Shown: positions 6,658-13,048 of the stretch, one piece after another
Layout of the letters: every line of letters starts with the position of its first letter
How positions within the stretch are numbered: position 1 is the stretch's first letter
Assembly (NCBI GenBank): GCA_037134755.1
Contig: JBAXLO010000075.1
Coordinates: 1 to 18,677, forward strand
DNA: 18,677 bases
Origin: JBAXLO01 sp037134755
GTDB taxonomy: Bacteria > Bacteroidota > Bacteroidia > Bacteroidales > JACABE01
Reading direction: 5' to 3'
The notes under the pieces: model-generated
Database searches by the model: none
The model's input: only the letters and a program-made list of their open reading frames with translations
What the model was told of the DNA's origin: nothing
Position numbers and translations under genes: made by a program

Positions 6658-7668
6658 ATGCAAATCAAAGAAAACTATTCATTAAAGTCGCTTAATACCT
6701 TTGGTGTTGATGCAAGAGCAAAATTTCTATACGAGTTAAACACAATAGAGGAAACCCAGAAAGTGTTAAAGTCAGAGGTCTTTCTTAACAATAAATTCCT
6801 GCTTTTAGGAGGAGGAAGTAATATTCTTTTCACACAGGATTTTGATGGGATAGTTTTAAAGATAAATTACAAGGGTAAAGATATTATTAAAGCCGACGAA
6901 AACCATGTGTATATAAAAGCTAATGCCGGCGAAACTTGGGATGACTTTGTTAACTATTGCACCTTTAATAACTGGGGCGGATTAGTGAACCTTACTAATA
7001 TTCCCGGTAACGTAGGTACTTGTCCTGTACAGAATATTGGCGCATATGGAGCAGAAGTAAAAGATACAATTATAAGTGTCGAAGTTTTGAGAATAGAAGA
7101 TGGCGAACTCCTTACTTTTACAAATGAAGAATGTAAGTTTGGGTATCGCAATAGTATCTTTAAAAATGAAGCTAAAAATAAGTATATAATAACTGCTGTA
7201 AATTTTAGATTAGATAAACATCCTAAGTTAAATACAACTTACGGATCAGTTAGCGAAGAGTTGGAGAAAATGCGTCTTACTCCTTCTGTTATCAACATAA
7301 GTAAAGCAATTGCAGTTATAAGGAATAATAAATTGCCTAATCCAAAGGTAAATGGCAATGCTGGAAGTTTCTTTAAAAATCCTGTAATTTCAAAAGAACA
7401 TTTAGACAAATTGTTATTAAAATATCCTCGTATAAGATATTTTAAATCAGATAATGATTTTAAACTTGCCGCAGGTTGGTTAATTGAAAAGTGCGGAATG
7501 AAAGGCAAAGAGTTTGGTAATGCTGCGGTTCATCATAAACAAGCATTAGTCCTGATTAATAAATATAATGCTAAAGGCAAAGAAATTCTTGGTTTGGCTA
7601 ATCTTATTCAGCAAAAAGTTAAAGATGCTTTTGGTGTTGAACTCGAAATTGAGGTAAACATAGTTTAG
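6658..7668 (+). CDS. murB: UDP-N-acetylenolpyruvoylglucosamine reductase (MurB, type I)
   Basis: MurB reduces UDP-GlcNAc-enolpyruvate to UDP-MurNAc with NADPH and FAD, the second committed step of peptidoglycan precursor synthesis in the cytoplasm. The 336-residue length suits the type I (E. coli-like) group. Visible landmarks are the N-terminal SLKSLNTFGV, the FAD-binding loop LLLGGGSNILF (48-58), NLTNIPGNVGTCPVQNIGAYG in the flavin domain, GYRNSIFK (162-169) with the substrate Arg164, NAGSFFKNP (234-242) with the catalytic acid Ser237, and the C-terminal LEIEVNIV with Glu332, equivalent to E. coli Glu325. All catalytic residues are present, so the enzyme should be active. It is alone between a terminator upstream and a long repeat-filled gap downstream, and has its own TACTTTTG box. 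Confidence 0.97.
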   Translation: MQIKENYSLKSLNTFGVDARAKFLYELNTIEETQKVLKSEVFLNNKFLLLGGGSNILFTQDFDGIVLKINYKGKDIIKADENHVYIKANAGETWDDFVNYCTFNNWGGLVNLTNIPGNVGTCPVQNIGAYGAEVKDTIISVEVLRIEDGELLTFTNEECKFGYRNSIFKNEAKNKYIITAVNFRLDKHPKLNTTYGSVSEELEKMRLTPSVINISKAIAVIRNNKLPNPKVNGNAGSFFKNPVISKEHLDKLLLKYPRIRYFKSDNDFKLAAGWLIEKCGMKGKEFGNAAVHHKQALVLINKYNAKGKEILGLANLIQQKVKDAFGVELEIEVNIV

Positions 7669-8257
7669 CATGTATAGATATTTTTTACTTATTTGTAGTT
7701 TATAAAACAGCTTTAATTTTAAGAACCCTTGATATTGCTGGGTTTCTTGAAAAAATGGTGTATATTTTTTTACATATTGCTTAGATTTTTTTGTTGAAAG
7801 ACGATATTTTTTTCTCAAGAGGTCATTTTTATGTCAGAAGTGAAGATTTTTATTAAAATTGATTTTATTTTTTATGTCTGATTGCGATATTTTTTTCTCA
7901 AAGGGTAGATTTTTTTGTCAAAAGGTGATATTTTTTTAGGTGGATCGATATTTGGAAAATTTATGGAGGTATTTTTTTCTGAAATTTAGGATATTTTTTT
8001 GTTGAAAGACGATATTTTTTTCTTAAATCAGGATATTTTTTATTCAAAAGTGAATATTTTTTTCTCAAATCAAGATATTTTTTATTCAAAAGTGATAAAT
8101 ATTTTTAAAATCGGAGTAATTTATTTTTAATAGGATGTTTGTTTTTTATTATTTGGGGACGTGTGGGACTCTTAGGACTTGTATTTATTTCCTAAAGGGA
8201 AAATAATTTTATATTTTATGAGTTTTAAATTGAGATTTATTAATTCAGAATTTAAAA
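7669..8257. other. 589-bp gap without a convincing gene
   Basis: Near the left end, AAGAACCC (7721-7728) and GGGTTTCTT (7740-7748) form an imperfect hairpin with one bulge; no T-run follows, so it is a weak terminator candidate for murB. Most of the rest is the ~21-bp T-tract array (7781-8105). The last 150 bases, before the SET-domain gene, hold a G-rich patch around 8155-8180 and no clear TAnnTTTG promoter. I find no RNA gene and no credible coding sequence. Confidence 0.7.
7781..8105. repeat. ~21-bp repeat with phased T-tracts (GATATTTTTTTCTCAAA-like)
   Basis: About 16 degenerate units each start GAT(A)T followed by a run of T, then a mixed segment such as CTCAAA or GTTGAAAGAC. Unit starts lie near 7784, 7803, 7823, 7844, 7861, 7886, 7908, 7927, 7947, 7968, 7990, 8011, 8032, 8053, 8074 and 8094. 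From 7990 to 8074 the spacing is exactly 21 bases, two helical turns of B-DNA, which is the phasing that makes T-tracts add up to a bend. Read on the minus strand, the well-kept part encodes a heptapeptide repeat like LRKKYxx from about 8104 to a stop at 7961-7963. It lacks an ATG and the frame breaks elsewhere in the array, so I treat it as non-coding or decayed. Confidence 0.75.
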
Positions 8258-8662
8258 ATGACTAAAAAACCTAAACCACATAACGAAATTTATACCCGAT
8301 TAAAGAGATCAAAGACGCATGGTGTGGGTGTTTTTGCTATAATTGATATTCCTATTGGTACTTATATGTTTAATCATGATATTTCGGAATTGGTTTGGTT
8401 TAAGGAAGATGAATTGAATATTTCCTCATTATCCTTGCCTATTCAAAAATTATATAATGACTTTTGTATAGTTAAAAATGAGAATGGTGTGAAGAAATAT
8501 GGTTGTCCTTCTTCGTTTAATAGTATGACGATTTCGTGGTATCTAAATGATTCAAAAACTCCTAATGTGGGTTGTGATAAAGATTATGATTTTTATGCTT
8601 TGCGCGATATAAGTGCAGGGGAAGAGCTTACAATAGATTATGATACTTATAGTGAAGAGTAA
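8258..8662 (+). CDS. Compact SET-domain protein (putative protein-lysine methyltransferase)
   Basis: SET-domain proteins transfer methyl from S-adenosylmethionine to lysine side chains. This 134-residue protein is almost nothing but the domain. Seen: the opening strand with THGVGVFAIIDIPIGTYM (20-37), fitting the 'g.GvfA...i..G' start; SWYLNDSKTPNV (93-104), in the place of the usual 'NHS..PN' cofactor and pseudoknot motif but with Asp for His; and GEELTIDYDTY (121-131), the closing motif with the conserved Tyr. Pre- and post-SET zinc clusters are absent. The NDS variant also occurs in other SET proteins, so activity is possible but unproven, and the substrate is unknown. It stands between a repeat-rich gap and the ATPase-TOPRIM pair, 127 bases from the latter, so membership of that module is uncertain. 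Confidence 0.85.
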   Translation: MTKKPKPHNEIYTRLKRSKTHGVGVFAIIDIPIGTYMFNHDISELVWFKEDELNISSLSLPIQKLYNDFCIVKNENGVKKYGCPSSFNSMTISWYLNDSKTPNVGCDKDYDFYALRDISAGEELTIDYDTYSEE

Positions 8663-8789
8663 AATAACATTATTTTAACTTATTACAACATTATTATTTC
8701 AATTTAAATTGTACTTTTACAAAATATTTAAGCAAAAATAAAATATTAAAATTGTTGTAAATTTGGTAAATGGAAATAATTCATTTTAA

Positions 8790-9995
8790 ATGATAAAAAG
8801 TATTCAAATAAAGAACTTTAAATCAGTAGTTGATTTGAAATTAGAATTAGGACAATTCAATGTCTTAATAGGTGAAAATGGATGTGGTAAAACAAATATA
8901 CTTGAAGCTATTGCTTTTGGAGCTGCTTCAAATGCCGATAAATTAGATTATGAATTTTTAGGTAATAGAGGCTTAAGAGTTACAGAAAATGATTTTATGT
9001 TTTCGGCTTTTGAAAATGGCAAGAAGAAAAAAGCTATTGAGATTGATTTTATAGATGACCAAAATAAAGCATATCCTGTAAATTTATCTTATGAAGGTAG
9101 CCCTTTAAGTTGGATAAATACTAATAAAGAAATAGCATATAAAGAGATTGATAAAATTTTTAAAGAAATATCATCGGGAAATAAAGAAAGTTTAAGTAAC
9201 TTAGCTGATACAGTTAAAGAAAAAAGTTGGATTTCTGCAATATCAGATATGTTTAACGAAATTTCTACTGATAAAAATTCGGTTACTATTTTTAGTAGCC
9301 TTTATAAAAGCATAATAGAGAATTTATTTAATAATCCTTATATTGCAGATTTTATAATTTATAATCCTGAACAAACATATTTAAGAGATTTTCGTGCAAG
9401 TACTCAAAAATTGCCTTTTAGCTCAAAAGGTGAAGGTTTATTTCAAGAGTTAAAAAAAATATCAAAAAATAAAAAGAAATCAAAACAAATAAATGAAATA
9501 AAAAACTTATTGGAAGTTATTGATTGGTTTGAAGATTTTACTATTCCTGGCGATCTACTTTCAAATGAGTTTACTCTAAAAGTAAAAGATAAATATTTGA
9601 ATAAAAAGTTAGATTATTTTGACCAAAGAAGCACAAACGAAGGCTTTTTATTCCTACTTTTCTATTTTACATTATTTGTTTCTAAAGAAACACCTCCCTT
9701 TTTTGCTATAGATAATATAGAAGCTTCTTTTAATCCTAAATTATGCACAAAAGTAATTCAAACACTTTCTAAACTTTCAAATAAAATGAAAAAACAAGTG
9801 ATTACAACTACACACAATCCAGCTGTTTTAGATGGTTTAGATTTAAAAAATGATAATCAAAGACTATTTGTTGTTAGTCGTAATATAGAAGGACATACAA
9901 AAATAAGAAGAATTGAATATAAAGCTGACCGAAACATCTCTTTATCTGAAGCATGGCGTAAAGGTTATATTGGTGGATTACCCGATAATTTTTAA
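8790..9995 (+). CDS. OLD/SMC-like AAA ATPase of a putative two-gene defence module
   Basis: This 401-residue protein is an ABC/SMC-type ATPase of the AAA_15/AAA_21 kind. Seen: the N-terminal IKSIQIKNFKSVVDLKLEL strand pair typical of RecF/OLD proteins; Walker A GENGCGKT (28-35); a charged helical middle (about 120-260); a signature-like STNEGFLFLL (281-290); a Walker B FFAIDNIE (304-311), with DNIE rather than DEPE; and the switch histidine in TTTHNP (His342). The C-terminus after RLFVVSR is short, and there is no fused TOPRIM domain. That activity seems to be supplied by the next gene, which starts 12 bases after this stop. In OLD, Gabija and PARIS systems such ATPases sense phage and control a TOPRIM nuclease; a like role here is inference. 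A possible weak promoter box, TACTTTTA, lies at 8712-8719. Confidence 0.88.
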   Translation: MIKSIQIKNFKSVVDLKLELGQFNVLIGENGCGKTNILEAIAFGAASNADKLDYEFLGNRGLRVTENDFMFSAFENGKKKKAIEIDFIDDQNKAYPVNLSYEGSPLSWINTNKEIAYKEIDKIFKEISSGNKESLSNLADTVKEKSWISAISDMFNEISTDKNSVTIFSSLYKSIIENLFNNPYIADFIIYNPEQTYLRDFRASTQKLPFSSKGEGLFQELKKISKNKKKSKQINEIKNLLEVIDWFEDFTIPGDLLSNEFTLKVKDKYLNKKLDYFDQRSTNEGFLFLLFYFTLFVSKETPPFFAIDNIEASFNPKLCTKVIQTLSKLSNKMKKQVITTTHNPAVLDGLDLKNDNQRLFVVSRNIEGHTKIRRIEYKADRNISLSEAWRKGYIGGLPDNF

Positions 9996-10007
9996 GATTA
10001 AAATATT

Positions 10008-10688
10008 ATGGAAAAAACTTTTGGTGTAATCTGTGAAGGTCCATCTGACTATAATGTTATAAAAAAAATTGTTGAAATATACTTTAAAGGTGAGGATGTA
10101 TATTTAACATGTAAGCAACCTGAAATTCATTCATCAGGAAAACAAAAAGGGACTGGTGGATGGTCATTAGTTTTAGAAGCATGTAAAAATAATACTATTA
10201 AAGATATATTGGATTTTAACAATTATGTTATAATCCAAATTGACACTGACCATTCACAAGATAAACCATTTGATGTACCACATGTTGATAATAAAGGAAA
10301 AATTAAATCAAATAATCAATTATATAAAGATATTGTTGAGAAAATAAGTTCTTTGATTATTCAACCAGAAATTATAGCAAAAAAGAACAATATATTATTT
10401 GCAATCTGTATTCATTCAACTGAATGTTGGTTACTTCCAATTTTATATACTGACAATAGAAAAGAACATACCAATAATTGCATAACTGCTCTAAATATAG
10501 CAATAAATAAGAAATATAAAGGCAAAACAGTTTTAACTAAGAAAAATAAAAATGAAGATTCAGGAATAAAAATTTATAAAAAAATTATGTCTGAGTGGAA
10601 AGATAAATCAGATGTTGAAAACACATCTAAACATAACATTGGGTTTATGAATTTTATCATTTCATTGAATAATGTTAATAAAATTTAA
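10008..10688 (+). CDS. TOPRIM-like protein, putative nuclease partner of the ATPase
   Basis: This 226-residue protein has the layout of a TOPRIM fold: a first strand and loop GVICEGPSDYNVIKKIVE with Glu10 in an 'EG.SD' motif, then the strand YVIIQIDTDHS carrying a DxD pair (Asp79, Asp81). Together these would bind catalytic Mg2+. A later HSTECWLLP (136-144) with Glu139 resembles the 'E.W.L' segment of TOPRIM/DUF4276/DUF4435-type effectors. No signal peptide or membrane helix is seen. TOPRIM domains of this kind act as nucleases in OLD, Gabija (GajA) and PARIS (AriB). The 12-base gap to the ATPase gene implies translational coupling and a joint function. I cannot tell which named system, if any, it belongs to; the specific Pfam family is uncertain. 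Confidence 0.75.
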   Translation: MEKTFGVICEGPSDYNVIKKIVEIYFKGEDVYLTCKQPEIHSSGKQKGTGGWSLVLEACKNNTIKDILDFNNYVIIQIDTDHSQDKPFDVPHVDNKGKIKSNNQLYKDIVEKISSLIIQPEIIAKKNNILFAICIHSTECWLLPILYTDNRKEHTNNCITALNIAINKKYKGKTVLTKKNKNEDSGIKIYKKIMSEWKDKSDVENTSKHNIGFMNFIISLNNVNKI

Positions 10689-10749
10689 TGAAAACACAAA
10701 AGTGAATACATTTAATCATTACAATACAAACAACTTAACGCAATAATAA

Positions 10750-11985
10750 ATGACATTGAAAAGAATTTTATTATTGTGTTTTATATGTTGTGCATTTGCT
10801 GCAAATGCTCAGGATATGGAGTATTTTGTTAAACTGGGTTTGCAGAATAGTCCTTTGCTTAAAGATTATCAAAATCAGATAAACCAAAGTTTTATAGATA
10901 GTTTGTTGATAAAAGCTGATAGCAAACCTCGTATTGATGGAAATGCACAGATATTATTTCAACCTTTTTCTGACAATTTTGGATATGATAATGCAATTAC
11001 TAATGGTGGTAATTATAATGCTTTGGTAAGTGTTTCGCAAGTTATTCTTAATCGTAAGATACTTGAATCGAGATATCAGGATGTGAACTTACAAAGACAA
11101 TCTGTTGCTAATACTTCAAAGATTACAGGAAATGATGTTAGAAAACTAATCGTTTCTAATTATCTTACTGCTTATTCTGATTATTATGAATTGAATTTTA
11201 ATACTGATTTCCTAAAGTTATTGTATCAACAAAAAGATATTTTAAAGAATCTTGCTGAGAAAGGTATCTATAAACAAACTGATTATCTTTCGTTTCTTAT
11301 AGAAATTCAGAATCAGGAGATGCAGATTCTTCAATTAACTAATCAATATAAAAAAGATATTCATGCTTTAAATCAGGTTTGTGGTATAAGTGATACTAAG
11401 AAATACGATTTGGTTTATCCTGAACTTAAGAAACAAAAGAATACTGATATAAGTAATACTCCACAAATGTTTCAGTTTAGATTGGATAGTTTGAAACTTG
11501 TAAATCAAAGAGCGATTGTAGATAATAAATATCGTCCAACTGTAAGTTGGTTTGCTGATGCAGGTTTCCTAAGCAGTGATGCTTCACAAATATATAAATA
11601 TCCAGGGTTTAGTGCGGGTTTAAATCTTAATTTTCACCTTTATGACGGCAGACAACGTCAATTAAATTATCAGAAGTTAAGCATTCAGGAAACTACAAGA
11701 AACTATTATATTGAGGCTTATAAAAAGCAATATAATGAACAGTTGAATCAGTTAAATGAAATGCTTTTATCAAATACTATTATGGAAGAACAATTGAAAA
11801 AGCAACAGGCAACTGCAAATGAATTGATAGATATATTTAAATTACAGTTGAATGTGGGGAATGTTTCTGTGACGGATATGATAAATGCTGTGAAGAATTA
11901 TGTGAACATTAATAAGACTTTGAATCAGCTAAAGATAAACTCTTTGCAAATGATAAATGAGTATAATTATTTGATGATGGAGTGA
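10750..11985 (+). CDS. TolC-family outer-membrane efflux channel
   Basis: This is the outer-membrane component of a tripartite exporter. The 411-residue protein starts with a signal peptide (1-20, cleavage after ANA). The pattern fits the TolC/OEP family: an N-terminal YFVKLGLQNSPLLKDYQNQINQS helix, alternating strands and long amphipathic helices rich in Gln, Asn and Leu (QSVANTSKITGNDVRKLIVSNYLTAY), a repeat of the same plan in the second half (GFSAGLNLNFHLYDGRQRQLNYQ), and a last helix VGNVSVTDMINAVKNYVNINKTLNQL. It is a little shorter than E. coli TolC. It lies first in an operon with the adaptor and pump. The 136 bases between it and the adaptor contain a G+C-rich palindromic repeat, which could reduce read-through. 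Confidence 0.9.
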   Translation: MTLKRILLLCFICCAFAANAQDMEYFVKLGLQNSPLLKDYQNQINQSFIDSLLIKADSKPRIDGNAQILFQPFSDNFGYDNAITNGGNYNALVSVSQVILNRKILESRYQDVNLQRQSVANTSKITGNDVRKLIVSNYLTAYSDYYELNFNTDFLKLLYQQKDILKNLAEKGIYKQTDYLSFLIEIQNQEMQILQLTNQYKKDIHALNQVCGISDTKKYDLVYPELKKQKNTDISNTPQMFQFRLDSLKLVNQRAIVDNKYRPTVSWFADAGFLSSDASQIYKYPGFSAGLNLNFHLYDGRQRQLNYQKLSIQETTRNYYIEAYKKQYNEQLNQLNEMLLSNTIMEEQLKKQQATANELIDIFKLQLNVGNVSVTDMINAVKNYVNINKTLNQLKINSLQMINEYNYLMME

Positions 11986-11986
11986 G

Positions 11987-12085
11987 ACCTCTCCTAAATC
12001 CTCTCCAAAGGAGAGGACTTTAAGAACCTCACCCCGACCCTCTCCTGGGAGGAGAGGGAGTAAGGCAGGGAGGGATTAGATTAAG
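11987..12085. repeat. G+C-rich palindromic repeat inside the efflux operon
   Basis: Two hairpins are built from the same CCTCTCC word: TCCTCTCC-AAA-GGAGAGGA (11999-12017) and CCCTCTCCT-GGG-AGGAGAGGG (12038-12058), both with perfect arms. The CTCACCCC...CCCTCTCC word pattern is a familiar dispersed intergenic repeat across many bacteria. Its base composition contrasts sharply with the flanking genes, which suggests insertion of a small mobile repeat. There is no transposase and no strong T-run, so it is not an obvious terminator. Confidence 0.7.
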
Positions 12086-12121
12086 GGTTATTAATTAGAA
12101 ACAAAAACATTAATAAAGATT

Positions 12122-13048
12122 ATGAAAAAGACTTTTAAAACATATATATTGCTTCTTACTCTATTTACAATCTCCTTTATTGGTTGTAAACAAAAGGATA
12201 AGGAGGAGAATGAAGCAAAGCAAGGCACACCTGTAACGGTTTGTTCTATTAGTAATGAGGCTATGTCGGATTACTTTGAGTTGAATGCTGTTTCTTCTTA
12301 TCTTAAAAAGAATAGCGTAAGGGCTATTATTGCCGGAACTGTTGAACAAGTTGAACTTAATATTGGTGATAAAGTTGAGAAAGGTCAATTGCTTTATACT
12401 ATTAGAACTAAGGAGGCTGCTGCTTTATCTAACAGAAAAATTAATGCTGATACAAGCTTTAATTTTAATGGCATTATTAAGATTGTTTCTCCAAAGACAG
12501 GTATTATAAGTTCTGTTACGCATCAAAAAGGAGATTATGTTCAGGAAGGTGATGAACTGGCTGTCGTTGCTGAACAAAACAGTTTGGTTTTCCTTATGCA
12601 ATTGCCTTTTGAAATGAAGAATATGGTTAAAGCAGGACAAGTTTGTAAAATTATTTTGCCTGATAATAATTCGTTAAATGGTAGTATACAATCTAATCTT
12701 CCTGTGATGGATATGGCTTCGCAAACGCAGAATATAGTTGTAAAAGCTGAATCAAACACAACAATACCTGAGAACTTAGTTGCAACAGTTCGTATATTAA
12801 AAGACTATAAGAAACAATCGTTAGCATTACCTAAAGAATGTATATTAACTAATGAAACTCAAAACGAATTCTGGATAATGAAACTTATTAATGATTCTAC
12901 AGCCGTTAAGATTCCTATTAGGAAAGGCATAGAAACAAAGGAAAAGATTGAAATAACTGATCCTGTTTTTACAGCTAATGATAAGATAATATTGACTGGT
13001 AATTATGGTTTGGAAGACACTGCAAGAGTTACTATAATAAAGAAATAA
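12122..13048 (+). CDS. RND efflux periplasmic adaptor lipoprotein (hairpin-less MFP)
   Basis: The adaptor bridges pump and channel in the periplasm. This 308-residue protein has a lipoprotein signal (FIGC, lipid on Cys22), so it is membrane-anchored. The two halves of the biotinyl-lipoyl domain are clear: AGTVEQVELNIGDKVEKGQL (71-90) and KIVSPKTGIISSVTHQKGDY (120-139). A beta-barrel part follows (VFLMQLPFEMKNMVKAGQ to ILKDYK), then a membrane-proximal part to the end. Between the lipoyl halves there are only about 20 residues (99-118) with no coiled-coil pattern, so the long alpha-hairpin that AcrA-type adaptors use to dock on TolC appears to be missing. Its stop codon overlaps the pump start by one base (TAATG), giving tight translational coupling. 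Confidence 0.9.
   Translation: MKKTFKTYILLLTLFTISFIGCKQKDKEENEAKQGTPVTVCSISNEAMSDYFELNAVSSYLKKNSVRAIIAGTVEQVELNIGDKVEKGQLLYTIRTKEAAALSNRKINADTSFNFNGIIKIVSPKTGIISSVTHQKGDYVQEGDELAVVAEQNSLVFLMQLPFEMKNMVKAGQVCKIILPDNNSLNGSIQSNLPVMDMASQTQNIVVKAESNTTIPENLVATVRILKDYKKQSLALPKECILTNETQNEFWIMKLINDSTAVKIPIRKGIETKEKIEITDPVFTANDKIILTGNYGLEDTARVTIIKK

Noticed and set aside
6954..7508. Two minus-strand open frames inside murB
   Set aside because: They lie wholly within a clear murB coding sequence with intact catalytic motifs and show no recognisable domain.
7721..7748. Terminator of murB
   Set aside because: The stem has a bulge and no T-run follows on either strand, so I do not call it.
7546..7818. Minus-strand 90-codon open frame
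   Set aside because: It starts at TTG, overlaps the 3' end of murB on the opposite strand, and its N-terminus is just the T-tract repeat read backwards (KKYRLSTKK).
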